Positions 43,990 to 56,568 of a DNA stretch of 64,000 bases are shown here, piece after piece. The notes below the pieces were generated by a model, which ran no database searches, was not told the DNA's origin, and saw only the letters and a list, made by a program, of their open reading frames with translations. Made by a program: the position numbers and the translations under genes. The DNA is from Aedes albopictus. Its lineage: Eukaryota > Arthropoda > Insecta > Diptera > Culicidae. Numbering within the stretch: the first letter of the stretch is position 1; every line of letters starts with the position of its first letter. The stretch spans positions 432,375,265-432,439,264 of the forward strand of contig NC_085138.1 in NCBI RefSeq assembly GCF_035046485.1, in the 5' to 3' direction.

Positions 43990-45311
43990 AATTTCCGGAT
44001 GATAAAAAAATATTCACCGATCCACCCAAAATCATCGGGTATACCATATATGATTCCTATGAAATTCGTAGCTCTCCTAAGAGTCGACGCTTACAGCCGA
44101 CTAGAGTTTCGAGCAGTTTTATTTTCTCTGTATGTTTGAATGAAATATGTTAAATACATTTGAATCTATTAAATGTTTCTGTTTTGTTTAAGTTTTGAGA
44201 AGATTTAGTTTATTTTCTCTTAGTTTTCCATGCAAATTTTGAATTGCAATCAATGCAATGCAATGAATACAAATCAATGCATTTGCTGCTACATAAAATC
44301 ATTGATTGAGTATTCGAGCAACTTGCTCGAACTGCACGAAATCATTTTCATAGCAACTATTTCGCAGCTACCAAACGCACCTGCCCTGCCAGGACGGCGT
44401 TTGTTTATATCGTGCTCTATTGTTCTCCCATCTGCGGGCATCCATCCACAGCCTTCAGCCGGGAGAGTTTTTTTTTCTCTTCTGCTTTGTTGGTATCGAC
44501 TGAAATGAGAAAATTGAGGTCGGTGTGGATCACCGTTTTTGTGTTTGCCAATAATGATTTGAGATCCTACCTTTAGATACAAGAGGTTTGATAAGTCTAA
44601 CCATTTATGATTCCATGCTGTGATAGTATTTAGTTTTAATATAAATGTAAACACAATGAAATGCTCGATGAAACAATAGTGGAAATCTTCTCCGACGTCA
44701 AGCATAATAAGAAGTAACTCTGCTTGTTATATATAATTCGCCATGCATTTTATTGCTGTATCAATACAATACACTTATTCTTGTTCTACTTCTTCGTAAC
44801 TCCCGTCTTTTGGACTCAACCTGCTACTTAGCTTGTAATTGTAAAGCTAATAGCTAAGTGGTTTCTATGATCAATGAATCATTTTCGCATTCTTATATTG
44901 TATATGCATGCTAAGATACCCATAGCCTTGGATAACAACGATAATTTATGTAAAGTTTATGTACTGATCAAGAAACGAGCTCAGACACCATCAGTACATT
45001 CTTGATGAATACCCGATCTTTTACTGAGTCAGTTATGTTCACATCTTTCATTATTATATTTGTTTGCATTATTTTCTTTCTCCGCAAATCTTCTACCATA
45101 TCCATGTTATAACTTTTGTCACTGAGGACAAAATGAAAACCAGAATGTTGATACAAAACCATCTTGTACAACTTTGGCTATACTGAACCATAAACTCATT
45201 TCAAAATAATCCTGGCCACACTGCCAACCCCGAACGAGTGGGACAAGCTGCCTCTCCGAGAGAGCTAAAACGTGCTTTTTCAACGGCAGCACGTGGTAAT
45301 TTCAAATTTTC
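43990..45311. other. Low-repeat sequence, no gene confirmed
   Basis: Composition differs sharply from the satellite. A minus-strand frame of 138 codons (44289-44705) has no recognisable domain and a chance origin is likely. A cluster of TGCAATGCAATG-like repeats lies near 44250-44280. Confidence 0.4.
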
Positions 45312-45645
45312 AACGGACGAGCTTGACCTCAGACCTTAAGTGTCAGCTTGTCCAACTTGGCGTAGTAGCGTTTGATGGTGTCTGCGATGTACTCTGCTTC
45401 GGCCTTCCTGGTGACGCTAGGTGGGATGTGCTTATTGACCTTAATCCTATGACTAACGGGTGTTAGTTTCTCCTTTTGACACTTCTTCAGAAATGCCACG
45501 TCCTTCTGAATGCTGATGATGGATCTCTTCAAATCGATGAAATAACTCTGCTCCGCCCGCTTGGTAGCCATGATGATGATGATTAACCTGGGCTTGTTAG
45601 GGGAATATCTGTAAATAAAAAGAAAAACGCGTTAAGTACTGTTCC
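45312..45645 (-). mobile_element. Second Penelope-like fragment (5' end) with an inversion junction
   Basis: 45578-45645 carries the same terminal sequence as 21236-21299. Reading the minus strand it runs through TTTATTTACAG (a possible splice acceptor) into a short untranslated stretch, a GAT/ATC run and the ATG at 45571. After about 80 codons, near 45340, the element stops: 45312-45338 on the plus strand ('gacctcagaccttaagtg') matches the minus strand of the first copy near 23785-23805, so the element here joins an inverted piece of itself. Confidence 0.75.
45329..45571 (-). pseudogene. Penelope-like ORF N-terminus, truncated
   Basis: Eighty codons beginning with an ATG (MATKRAEQSYFIDLKRSIIS) and rich in Lys/Arg, ending KLDKLTLKV and a stop created where the sequence passes into an inverted segment. 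This N-terminal part is missing from the copy at 21620-23887. The ATG follows directly on the shared terminal repeat, which makes it the likely authentic start of the family's protein. No reverse transcriptase motifs remain here. The link to Penelope rests on the shared terminal repeat, not on recognised domains. Confidence 0.65.
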
Positions 45646-45772
45646 TGCATATTGAAAAATAGTTGCATAATGTTCATAATGCAACTCATTTGGGTTGCAT
45701 TATGAACATTATGCAACTCAAATGAGTTGTATAATGAAAATATCATTGCATAAAATTTTGAATGGATCTCGT
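45646..45772. repeat. Palindromic ATGCAACTCA repeat, second copy
   Basis: 'gaaaaatagttgcataatg' and the palindrome 'cataatgcaactcatttggg' / 'ttgcattatgaacattatg' match 20880-21231. It lies directly beside the 5' end of the second Penelope fragment. Confidence 0.7.
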
Positions 45773-45773
45773 T

Positions 45774-45872
45774 GCAAAACTCGATTTTTTCAGCACTCTT
45801 CGTATTTATCCAACTGGGCAAGCCTCGTTGGATAAATGTACGACTCGTGCTTAAAAAATCAACTTTTTGCCA
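45774..45872. repeat. Short hairpin repeat
   Basis: 'caaaactcgattttttcagc' through 'tatttatccaac' faces 'gttggataaatg' through 'gcttaaaaaatcaactttttg'. The arms are about 40 bp with a short loop. It resembles a small MITE; no flanking duplication identified. Confidence 0.55.
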
Positions 45873-46855
45873 CTCATTACATAAATAAATATTATTTAAT
45901 ATTTTCATACCCTTTTTGCTTCACAATAAAATTTTATTCAAAAAATCGATTCTCATTTGCAATGATGCAAATTATCACCTCACGAATGCTCAATCAACTT
46001 ATCAATTGTATTTTTATCGCTTGCGATTGAACTGTACACTGCTCAGCGATGACCATAAGCAAAGAGGTGGCAAAACGACCATGATGCAACTCACAAACGA
46101 TTTTGCACACATCTATCAGTGCCACATGCTCACCCGAACAGCCGAACAACACCGAATGGATTGGTTTTAGAAGCTACGGCACGAACGCTCGACACGCACA
46201 CAGAAACATCATTCGCATGTACCAACACCACACCAATAAAGTTTCCAGCCTACGAGGCTTCGCGATAAGCTGATCGAAAAAGCATCGAAAGCGATGAAAA
46301 GACAGGCTTGGCTGTAACGCAACAGTTCAACGACGAAAAGGAGCAGCCAACAATGCTGATCAGCGTCGAGTCGATTCGTGTGCTATTCGTACGGGTGGTT
46401 GGTTTGATAAAGCGAGGAAGGGTGAAAACGTATTCGTTGTCGAAAGCGAATCGCATCATTTCGCGAATGTTTTCACCAAATAGCAAGCTTGCTCATTTGA
46501 GACTTAAATATCTCAAAAACTAATTTTCCAATTGAGTTTAAATTTTGCCAGAATGTTTATTACTCATGCTGCTGCAGCATGGCACATACTTTTTTTGATA
46601 TTAAAAACGATATATCATATGTGAACAGTTATTTTGTATATATATTCAATTTTCGGCAATCGAAAAATTCACCTGATTTAACACCTGGCCGATTTTCTAA
46701 AAAATAAAACAATTTTTATTAGATTCAAAAATGATTACTATAATGAAAGCTCATGTACTGAACAACGAAGCAAGGGTGGTTAAAATTGAACTACGCGTCT
46801 TTTTTTAAGTTGTCCGTTTTATAAATTGAACAGTCCTTACAAAAATCTCATGAGA
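45873..46855. other. Low-repeat sequence, no gene confirmed
   Basis: 46040-46480 is moderately GC-rich with short frames on both strands and no recognisable domain. 46811-46840 is the inverted match to 20054-20083. Confidence 0.4.
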
Positions 46856-47800
46856 AATTTTTAAATAAACTTTTGTTGTAGTTCTAGGGAACATTTCTAG
46901 AGAATATCCTAAAGTTATCTTTTAAAGAAATCTTGGAAGAATTTCTGAGAAAATTCATGGAGAAATTCCTGGAGGAACTCCTGAAGCATGCATTTCTGCA
47001 TGAATTTTTTGGAGAATTCCTGCTCGAAGTCATGGAGAAATTTATTGAAGAATCCCTTAATGATTTTTTGAAGGAATCGATGGAGAAATTTCATGAGGAA
47101 TTCCTAAAGGAATCCTTTGATTATTGGAATTTTTGTAGATATTTTGAAGAAAGAAAAAATACGTTTTGTTTTTGAGAGAAAGGGGAAATCAGCAAGAGGG
47201 TTTAATTCCAGAGGTCTCATACAAAAAAATTACAGAGGGCAACGGGAGGTTTGAAATGGACAATTTTTGCGTGATGCATTTTATATAGACTTTCTTACCA
47301 ATGGAGCAATTTCAAAACGAATCCATAAAAATTCGTAGGAAAATGTATGGAAGTATCTATTGAGAATTTTTTAAAGAACTTTCTGGAAGAATCGAGAAAG
47401 GAAACTAGGGAGATACTTGTTAACAAATCGCTGAATCATCCTATGGCATCCCAGCAAAATATTTTTGTAAGTATATTTGAAAGATTGTTTAAGGAATCCC
47501 TGGTGAAATTAATGTAAAAATTCTGATTTCTTGAATCGATGAAAGAATGTCTGGAAACCGTGGATGGGTTTCTGAAAGAATTCGCGAAGACATTTCCGAA
47601 ATAATTCATGGAGAAATTTCTTAAGCATTTATTCAGATGGAATTCCTGAAGGGATCCTCTAGGGTATCTTCCAGTTCGAAAGTTCTAAAGAAACTTGAAA
47701 AGTTTCTGAAGCAACCCGTGGAAAATTATCAAAAAGGAATCTCTGGTGGAATCTCTAGAAGAATCCCCAGAAAAATCCGTTATTATATTAAATATTCAGA
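46856..47800. repeat. Diverged GGAATTCC-type repeat (minus polarity)
   Basis: Recurring 'ggagaaattcctgga' and 'gaaggaatc' motifs, strongly diverged, similar to the region right of 41226. Open frames such as 46933-47175 are repeat-derived. Confidence 0.55.
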
Positions 47801-48218
47801 AAAATCGAGAATTCAGTTACCCGTCGTCGGAGAGGCTATATCAAGCCTCAACCAATAGTCTAACAGGAGTTTAACCGGAAAACTGCCAAGGGAATAATGA
47901 AAAAGACTCCAAGAATACGAATATTAACCTTTCAAAAGTGGCATACGTAAATTGTCATAAAAATCTTCAAACGCAAGGATCTTCGAAGTATGTGTTGCAG
48001 TAAGAAATGATGATGATGATGATGATGATACGGAAACAATTTATAAGAAAAAAATACAAACTATTAAAAAAATACCACTATTATTGCTACCAGGTCATAA
48101 CAGGTGGTTCGTAAAGTGCTAGCGATTAAAAAAAAATCTTTGATGTTTCAGCATCGGCGTGGAAATTTTGTTCGGGCGGCGAGGAAAAATATGAACAGTG
48201 GTGTGGTAACATCTAAAT
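47801..48218. other. AT-rich sequence with a (GAT)n microsatellite
   Basis: A (GAT)n tract of about seven units lies near 48009-48030. Nothing else recognised. Confidence 0.45.
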
Positions 48219-48407
48219 CAACGACTCATGCAAAATATTTTGTTTTACCAAATCAAATTTGATAGATTTTAGCATTTTACGTTAGTAAGTAAAATTACAT
48301 GCAACTTTTGGAGGGTAGCTTGTAATGGGAAATATCGTACCTAACTTACATCGCTTAAAACTATCAAATTGGATTTTGTAAAACGAAATATTTTGCATGA
48401 GTCGTTA
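48219..48407. mobile_element. MITE with AACGACTCATGCAAAATATTT termini
   Basis: The left 'acgactcatgcaaaatattt' and right 'aaatattttgcatgagtcgt' ends are perfect inverted copies. Arms continue with 'caaatttgatagatttt' facing 'aaaactatcaaattgg'. Total about 190 bp, no coding capacity. Confidence 0.75.
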
Positions 48408-48635
48408 ATGTACATGTTAATTCATCAATTTACCTTTTGAATGCTTGACAAAATATTTCCTTGCTTAATGGCTTGCAGTAAAAAAAGCTCAAAATCGTAT
48501 ATTTTACCCTATAAATAAAATTATGACGTGCTGGAACAAACCTGAGCCTGGATTCAGATTCACTGGTTCAAAATCTGTCGTAGACACATAAGTTTGCTCT
48601 TAAGTCAAATTTGGTTTCGCTGTGTAATTACACAT

Positions 48636-48890
48636 GGAATCTCCAGATAATCTAGTGGTTAAGGCCCATCTGGAGACGGCGAGTTCGATTCCCGTTCCAG
48701 TCGGGAAAATTTTCTCGACTCCCTGGGCATAGTATGTCATTGTGCTTGCCTCACAATATACAAATTCATGCAATGGCAGGGAAAGAAAGCCCTTCAATTA
48801 ATATATGTGGAAGTGCTCAAAGAATACTAAGTTGAAGAGAGGCGGGCTAAGTTCCAATGTGAACGTCGAGCCATCAAGAAAAAGAAGAAG
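48636..48890 (+). mobile_element. tRNA-derived SINE with GAAGAAG tail
   Basis: A-box-like 'taatctagtggtta' (48648-48661) and B-box 'gagttcgattccc' (48681-48693) head a body with 'ccctgggcatagtatgtc', 'gtgcttgcctcacaatatac' and 'gtggaagtgctcaaagaa', ending in an AAGAAG tail. Body and tail are clearly shared with the SINE at 61438-61728 and with fragments at 10560 and 24885. Confidence 0.8.
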
Positions 48891-51015
48891 TTATTACAAA
48901 ACAATCGTTGTCCTGAACAACCTTTCCGAAGTTGGTAAAGAAGTGATCTCTGAAGCAAAGCTTTCGGCTCTTCCTTGATTTTTCTTTTATCGTTTACAAT
49001 TGAAATTTAAGAGATGGTTTGATTGCTTGTTGAAACTATGTAAAAATGACGTCAACAGAAAATTCACTGCCTCCGTTTAATAAATTGTTCATTGACGACG
49101 TAACCAGTTTTCGCCTGTGTATAGCTTCTTTAACATTTTATTGCATGTAATCGCTCCACCATGTGAACAAAAAAAGCGCTTCTTCGGCCCTTCTCGCCCA
49201 GAATTCCAAAAGAGGGCAAGTATTTTACAGCATTATTTCGCATCAGGTCCAAGCAACTCCCGACAAACAAATTGCCCGCTCCTTTGGAAGTAGCCTTTTA
49301 TCGCAGGTCCATACTTTGTTGCTGCTGCTGTAGCAGCAATTCCCACTGAATTGCGAATTCCACCACCACACGCGATCGTAAATCATAAGACCATTTTTAA
49401 CCGATCAATTGGTTTACAATCCATCACGGTTCGCCTCTGTGCTCCAAGTTGAGTGCTTTTGTTGAAGCCTTGCGGGACGGATGACGTCACGTTTAGCGAG
49501 CATTATGCCCTCATTGTAGGGGATTCATTCTAAACTGCCAAGTCACGCCAATAGCGGTAGGTTAGTGTTGTGCTCCGAACAAAAAGCACTGCCATTCATC
49601 CGCGCAAAACGATATCAATGAAAGTAAAATGAACGGAGGGTGAAAGTGACCGCAGATAAAAGCCGGAAGCGCGATCATTGGTAGCCGAGAAGCGTGACCA
49701 CCGTGGTTTGATTACGCGACCGACCAAAGGATGCCATTTGCGCTGCTAGGTCCCGATCACCGAGACAGAACAATGGAGACGCCGGGTGGTTCACTTTCGA
49801 TGGTGCCTATTTGTTCGCCTATCACAGACTGAAGTGATACCTGGAGTATACTCCAGCAATGATTCGGATGCCAAGCGAAAGAAAAAAAGGTCGTGACGGT
49901 TGGTGTGAATTGAATGCGATAGCTACAAAATGTGAGACCTCCGGCGGTGTTTTGTCGTCGTCGTCGTCGTCGTCGCTGAAGTTGTTGGTTCATGCGGTTC
50001 TGGATCACACATGCGCGGGCCAATTAGAGAAAGTGCTGCCCAAGTTGGGAGAATAATGAAGGATTTAAAAGCAAAGTAGTGTAAAGAACGTGATCCGGAA
50101 GAGATTAGTGTCATGCCTGATGGCGAAAGATCGACGGGATGGAAGTAATGGCTTTCCATGAAATTCATATTTAATAATCACTTTATGGCACGAACATAAT
50201 TCACGAAAAGAGGGGAATTGTGATACGTGTTTGATGCTGCATGTGGCCAGAAAACAAATTAGCAAGACATATACTTGAATATGTAGTAAGAACTGTGAAC
50301 TTGGAATTCAGTGGACCCTGAGCGTCATTTTAAGCATACTGTTTCCTAATGAGCTCCGCAATGCAAACTTTTTTTTTATTCGGAGTATTTCTTTTACTTT
50401 CTGAAAATTCCGATAAAAATTAAGACAAAACTACGCTTTTTGGAGATTTTTTCTTGTTTATTATCAAGAATCGGAAGCATATTTTGCTAATTTATCATTT
50501 CAATGTCGACACGATTGATACAAAATTGAGAAAAATTTAAAAAACACTCTTTTTCCTAAATTATTTCCTACCGAAAAAGCTTTGAAAGTTGGTCATGAAC
50601 TTATTCAGAACTTTCGATAAGTTCCTTTAAGTATAAAAGTTCCTCTAGATATTTTTCAGATATCTTCTGAAATATCGCTAGTTTTTTTGCAGTTTTTTTA
50701 GGAAGTAGGAATAATACTTTCTCGGAAATTACTTCAGGAGTTGATTATGGAATTATTCCAGTGAATCAAAATTCAACCATCGCCCAACAATAATGACAAT
50801 GTCGCAACCTGTATTTGTTGCGACAAACAAACCCATGCGACATAAGTTTGTCCCAACTTGAAAATAATGGGATTAACATCGTACATCACGAGTTTAGAGA
50901 TTTTTAAGCCTTGCATTGCGATTTTCGAACGGTAACTTTAAGTCGGTAAACACTGCAACTCTGGTGAAGCTCTATCATCAAACAGTTTCGATTTTGGGTT
51001 AGCAATAATTGATTA
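48891..51015. other. Low-repeat region, partly GC-rich, no gene confirmed
   Basis: 49300-50060 is relatively GC-rich and free of obvious repeats. A palindromic TGACGTCA lies at about 49482-49489 and a (GTC)n run near 49954-49976. It could be host regulatory or exon sequence, but no protein is recognisable. 50760-51000 has MITE-like debris ('aatgtcgcaacctgtatttg', 'gttgcgacaaac'). Confidence 0.4.
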
Positions 51016-51345
51016 CACTAAGGTCTTTTTTAGACGGTTTTTTTACACGGTTTCGCGAATTAACACCGTTTTTTTTTACACGGATTCGCGAATTAACACG
51101 GTTTTTTCAACTTTCTCGCGCTAAGTGTCTAGAAGGGAACTCTTACTAAAAGGAAGAAATGGGATTTATGGGAAAGGGTTGCAAGGGAGTTGAAAAGTGG
51201 TATGAGGTGGAGGCGGATGATGATGTAAGAGGTCTGAGGGAAAGGGATGTGGGGGGGGGGGGGGTCTGTTTCTTGAAGGGGGGGGGGGGGGGTTAATATA
51301 TGGGGGCTAGGAGGGGTTAAATGGGGGGTTTCCTAAAGGTTATTT

Positions 51346-54300
51346 TTGGAGTATGGTTCAGCGTCCTACAGGTCCATGGAGCATAGTTCTGAAGAGAAGT
51401 AATTTACAAGGATATTCTAGGGCATCCAAGAACTTCCGCGAATAAAGGCCTTAAGATCTACAAGCATAATCGATGCATTGTAGTCACATTACTGATATGG
51501 TGCAACATCATACAGGTCTTTAGATCACAGTTCTGTAGAGACGTAGTTTTCAAAGATATTGTAGGACCTCCAAGAACTTCCGAGAGTACAGGCCTGAAAA
51601 TCTATGAGCGTAATCAATTAATTGTTGCTATATTATTGATGCGGTGTACCATCCTACAGATCCATGGAGCATGGTTCTGTAGAAAACTACTTCCTGAATA
51701 TGCTCTAGGTCATCCAAGAATGTCCGCGAATAAAGAATTCAACATCTACAAGCGTAACAAATGAATTTTTGTTACATTACTGATACGGTGTAACATCCTA
51801 CAGGTCCATGGAGCATAGTTCTAAAGAGATGTTATTTTCAAGGATATTCTTGGGCATCCAAGAACTTCCGCGAGCAGTGGCCTTAAGATCTACAAGCGTA
51901 ATCGATGGATTGTAGTTACATTACTGATACGGTGCAACATCCTACAGGTCCTTAGAGCATAGTTCTGTGGAGACTTACGTTTCCAAGATATTCTAGGACC
52001 TACAAGAACTTCCGCGAGTACAGGCCTGAAAATCTACGAGCGTGATCAATTAATTGTTGCTATATTACTGATGCAGTGTAACATCGTGCAGATCCATGAA
52101 GCTTAGTTCTGAAGAGAAGTAATTTTAAGGATATTTTAAGACATCCAAGAACTTCCGCAAACAAAGGTCTTATGATCTACAAGCGTAATCGATGGATTGT
52201 AGTCACATTTCTGATACGGTGCAACATCCTACAGGTCTTTACAGCATAGTTATGTAGAGACGTAGTTTTAAAAGATATTCTAAGATCTCCAATAACTTCC
52301 GAGAGTACAGGCCTGAAAATCTACGAGCGTAATCAATTAATTGTTTCTATATTATTGATGGGGTGTAACATCCTACAGGTCCATGGAGCATAGTTCTGAA
52401 GAGAATTAATTTTCAAGAATATTCTAGGGCATCCAAGGACTTCCGCGAGTAGTGGCCTTAAAATCTACAAGTGTCATCGATGGATTGTAGTTACATTACT
52501 GATACGGTGTCACATCCTACATGTCCCTGGAGCATAGTTCTGAAGAGATGTTTTTTTTTCAAGGATATTCTTGGGCATCCAAGAACCTCCGCGAATAGAG
52601 GCCTTAAGATCTGTAAGCGTAATGGATGGGTTGTAATTACATTACTGATATGGCACAACATCCTAAAGGTCCTTAGAGCATAGTTCTGTAGATACGTAGT
52701 TTTTATAGATATTCTAGGACCTCCTAGAACTTCCGAGAGTTCAGGCCTGAAAATCTACGAGCGTAATCAATTAATTGTTTCTATATTATTGATGCGGTGT
52801 AACACCCTACAGGTCCTTGGAGCATAGTTCTGAAGAGAAGTAATTTTCAAGAATATTCTAGGGCATCCAAGAACTTCCACGAGTAGTGGCCTTAAAATCT
52901 ACAAGTGTAATCGATGGATTGTAGTTACATTACTGAAACGGTGTTACATCCTACATGTCCATGGAGCATAGTTCTGAAGAGATGTTGTTTTCAAGGATAT
53001 TCTAGGGCATCCAAGAACTTCCGCGAATAAAGGCCTTAAGATCAACAAGCGTAATGGATGGGTTGTAGTCACATTACTGATACGATGCAACATCATACAG
53101 GTCTTTAGATCACAGTTCTGTAGATGCGTAGTTTTTATAGATATTCTAGGACCTCCAAGAACTTCCGAGAGTTCAGGCCTGAAAATCTACGAGCGTAATC
53201 TATTAATTTTTGCTATATTATTGATGGGGTGTAACATCCTACAGATCCATGCAGCATAGTTCTGTAGAAAAGAAACTTCCCAAATATGCTCTAGGTCATC
53301 CAAGAATTTCAAGAATTTCAAGAATTCAAGATCTACAAGCGTAATAAATGGATTTTTGTCACATTACTGATACGGTGTAACATCCTACAGGTTCATGGAG
53401 CATAGTTCTGAAGAGATGTTATTTTCAAGGATATTCTAGGAAAACCAAGAACTTCCGCGAGTAGTGGCCTTAAGATCTACAAGCGTAATCGATGGATTGT
53501 AGTTACATTACTGATATAATGTAACATCCTACAGGTCTTCAGAGCATAGTTCTGTGGAGACGTACTTTTCCAAGATATTCAGGACCTCCAAGAACTTCCG
53601 CGAGTATATGGCTGAAGATCTTCTAGCGTATTCAATCAATTGTTGTTACATTACTGATACGGTGTAAAGTCATACAAATTTATTGAACACTTAGATGTCA
53701 TTTGCAAAGATGTTCTAGGTCATCCAAGAACTTCCGCGAGATAAGGTCTTAAGATCAGAATCAAGCATAATCAATAGATTATTGTAATATTACTGATGCG
53801 GTACAACATTCCACAAGTCCATGGAGCATGGTTCTGTAGAGAACTTTTTTCCAAAGATATTCTAGGTCATCCAGAATTTCCACGAGTGCAGAATTTAATA
53901 TCTACAAGCGTAATTGATGGATTTTTTTCTACATTTTTAATATGGTGTAACATCTTACAGGTCCATGGAGCATGGTTCTGCAGAGAAGTTATTTTCAAAG
54001 ATGATCTAGTGCATCCAAGAACTTCTACGAGTAAAGGCCTCAAGATCTATATACAAAATCGATCGGTAATTGTTGCATTACTGATGCCATGTAACATCCT
54101 ATAGGTCTATGAAGCATGATTCTGTAGAGATCTACTATCCAAAAACAATCTAGATAATCCTAGAACTTCTGCAAGTAAAAGCCGTAAGGTCTACAAGTAT
54201 TAAAATAAAATGTTGTTACATAACTGATGCGGTGAAACATCCTAAAGGTCCTTGGTGCAAGATTCCGTTAACGTGTTCTAGGTCATCCAGAACTTCCGCA

Positions 54301-54590
54301 AGTAAAGGGCTGAATCTACTAGTGTAATTAATCAATTGCTTTTACATTACTTATACGGTGTAACATCATACAGATTTATGGAGCACGGTTCTATAGCGAA
54401 GTTATTTTCAAATATTTTCTAGATAATCCAAGATCTTTCGCCAGTAAAGGCCTTAAGATCAATAAGTATAGTCAATGGAGTTTTGTTGCATTACTGATCC
54501 TGTGTAACGTCCTACAGGTCCATGGAAGACAGTTCTGTAGAGTCTTGATTTCCAAGAATGTTTTAGGTCTTCCAAGTACTCTTGCGTATA
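51346..54590 (+). repeat. 144-bp tandem satellite, left array, about 22 copies
   Basis: Monomers share 'catcctacaggtccatggag', 'catagttctgaagag', 'catccaagaacttccgcgag' and 'cttaagatctacaagcgtaa'. Anchor positions at 51381, 51524, 51669, 51813 and 51957 give 143-145 bp spacing. Monomers fall into types: 'agagacgtag' with 'cctgaaaatctacgagcgta', 'agaagtaatttt', 'agatgttatttt', and 'agaaaactacttcc'. Types recur in order, giving a trimer repeat of about 433 bp between about 52388 and 53253. Copies decay toward 54590. Confidence 0.85.
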
Positions 54591-54599
54591 TAGGCCTTA

Positions 54600-55150
54600 A
54601 CAAACAACTATCGACAGTAACATCACGCTTGTTATGTATGTAATAAACGTTATTTTTCAATCACGGAATATCACTGCACGATATGCAGGCATTGGGATTA
54701 AAATTTCAAACATTTGCATTATGGTAAACAATTGGACCGCAATTCCAGATGTAGTATTGCAACAATGCATTTGGCGATTTATTGTGCGGGAAACGTTATT
54801 TTCGGGCGAGTGATTTATTGGCCGATAGAAATTCGAGCGTTTTATTTTTCAGGTATTTAGAATTCGGACGTTTATCATCTTGCACCGTGTAAGTAGTGTA
54901 ACAACAAGGCACCGAATACGCTAGCAAGATGCGATCCACCCCTGGATGATCTGCAGTGAAACCTTTGGCCCAATCCTTACCATGTCCATCCCTCAAAATG
55001 TGACCTTCTAACCTCGAGCTGCCACGAGTACCCTGGCTTCCACCCATCACTAACAGATATCATTTAAAAGTTATTACTCTGTATAATGTATACTAATAAG
55101 TACAAAGAAAGATCCTCGGCTCCGTAAAGCGTTATACGCGATTGAGCCCC
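54600..55150. other. Spacer between the two satellite arrays
   Basis: A minus-strand frame (54796-55050) starts MGGSQGTRGSSRLEGHIL after a GTG and is 84 codons long. The segment 54941-55022 has a dispersed relative at 26612-26692, so the frame is probably repeat-derived. No domain recognised. Confidence 0.45.
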
Positions 55151-55189
55151 AAATAAATGAACCAGATTAAAAAAAGTAGTGTTACAACA

Positions 55190-56260
55190 ATTCATTGATT
55201 ATGCTTGTAGATCTTCAGGCTTTCACTCATGGAAGTTCTTGTTCGGCAATTATTTCTCAACAGAACTATGTTCCCTAGACCTTTAGGACGCTATACTGTA
55301 TCAGTAATGTGACAACAAACCAGTGATAACACTTGTAGATCTTCAGGTCTATACTCACGGAAGTTCTTGGGAGCTTCCATTGATTGCGCTAATAAATTTT
55401 AAGGCCTTTACTTGTGGAAGTTCTTGGAGGTCCTAAATTATCTTTGAAAATTATTTCTCTACAGAACTATGCTCCCTGGACCTGTAGGATGCTACACTGT
55501 ATCAGTAGTGTTGCAACAAACCATTGATAACGGTTGTAGATCTTCAGGTCTTCAGGTGGAAGTTCTTAGATGACCTACAACATCTATGGAAATTAGATCC
55601 ATACAGAAAAAATGTTCATGGACCTGTAGCATGTTACAACGTATTAGAAATGTAACAACAATCCATTGATTACGCTTGTAGATCTTAAGGCCTTTAAACG
55701 CGGAAGTTCTTGGAGGTTTTAAATCATCTTCGGAAATTTCTCTACAGAACTATGCTTCCTGGACCTGTACGACGCTACACTGTATTAATAATGTGACAAC
55801 AAACCATTGATAACGCTGGTAGATGTTCAGGTCTTTACTCATGGAAGTTCTTGGAGGTACTAGATCATCTTTGGAAATTATTTCTCTACAGGACTATGCT
55901 CCCTGGACCTGTAGGACGCTACACTATATCAGTAATGTGGCAACACACCATTGATAACGTTTGTAGATCATAAGGCCTTTACTCGCGGAAGTTCTTGGAG
56001 GTCCTAGATCATTTTTGGAAATTATTTCTCTAAAGACCTATGCTCCCTGGACCTGTAGGACGCTACACTGTATTAGTAATGTGACAACAAACCATTGATA
56101 ACGCTTGTAGATATTCAGGACTTTACTCATGGATGTTCTTGGAGGTCCTAGATCCTCTTTGGAAATTTTTTCTCGCGAATGTTCCTGGGTGTCCTGGAAC
56201 ATCTTTCTCTACACCACCATGCTTCGTGGACCTGTAGGGTGTTGACAGTCTCCTGGATTC
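55190..56260 (-). repeat. 144-bp satellite, right array in inverted polarity
   Basis: 'cttgtagatcttcaggtctt', 'ggaagttcttggaggtccta', 'ctctacagaactatgctccc' and 'tggacctgtaggacgctaca' are the complements of the left-array phrases, in about seven copies. The right array lacks the trimer order seen in the left array. Confidence 0.8.
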
Positions 56261-56568
56261 TTCATTTCGTCCGTCTAGACAGTCCTTAACACCCCAAATT
56301 ATTCTTTGCGATCTTCCTTTGAAACAGTATGCACTCTGCTCCCCATAACTTATCCCTTGTCCCCTTCCCCACTAACCCCTAGATTCAACCCACAACCCAA
56401 CCCCCCCCCCCCCTTTTTCCTTATTAACTCTCTAAAACAAACCTCAAATATCCGAATTTCAAATATTTTCAGATTTCCCTCAGTTTTTTTTTACATGGAT
56501 TCCCGAATTAGCACGGTTTTTTTACACGGTTTTGCTAATTAACACGGTTTCGCGAATTAACACGTTTT

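Noticed and set aside
44289..44705. 138-codon minus-strand frame
   Set aside because: No recognisable motif, mixed composition, and another frame is open on the opposite strand.
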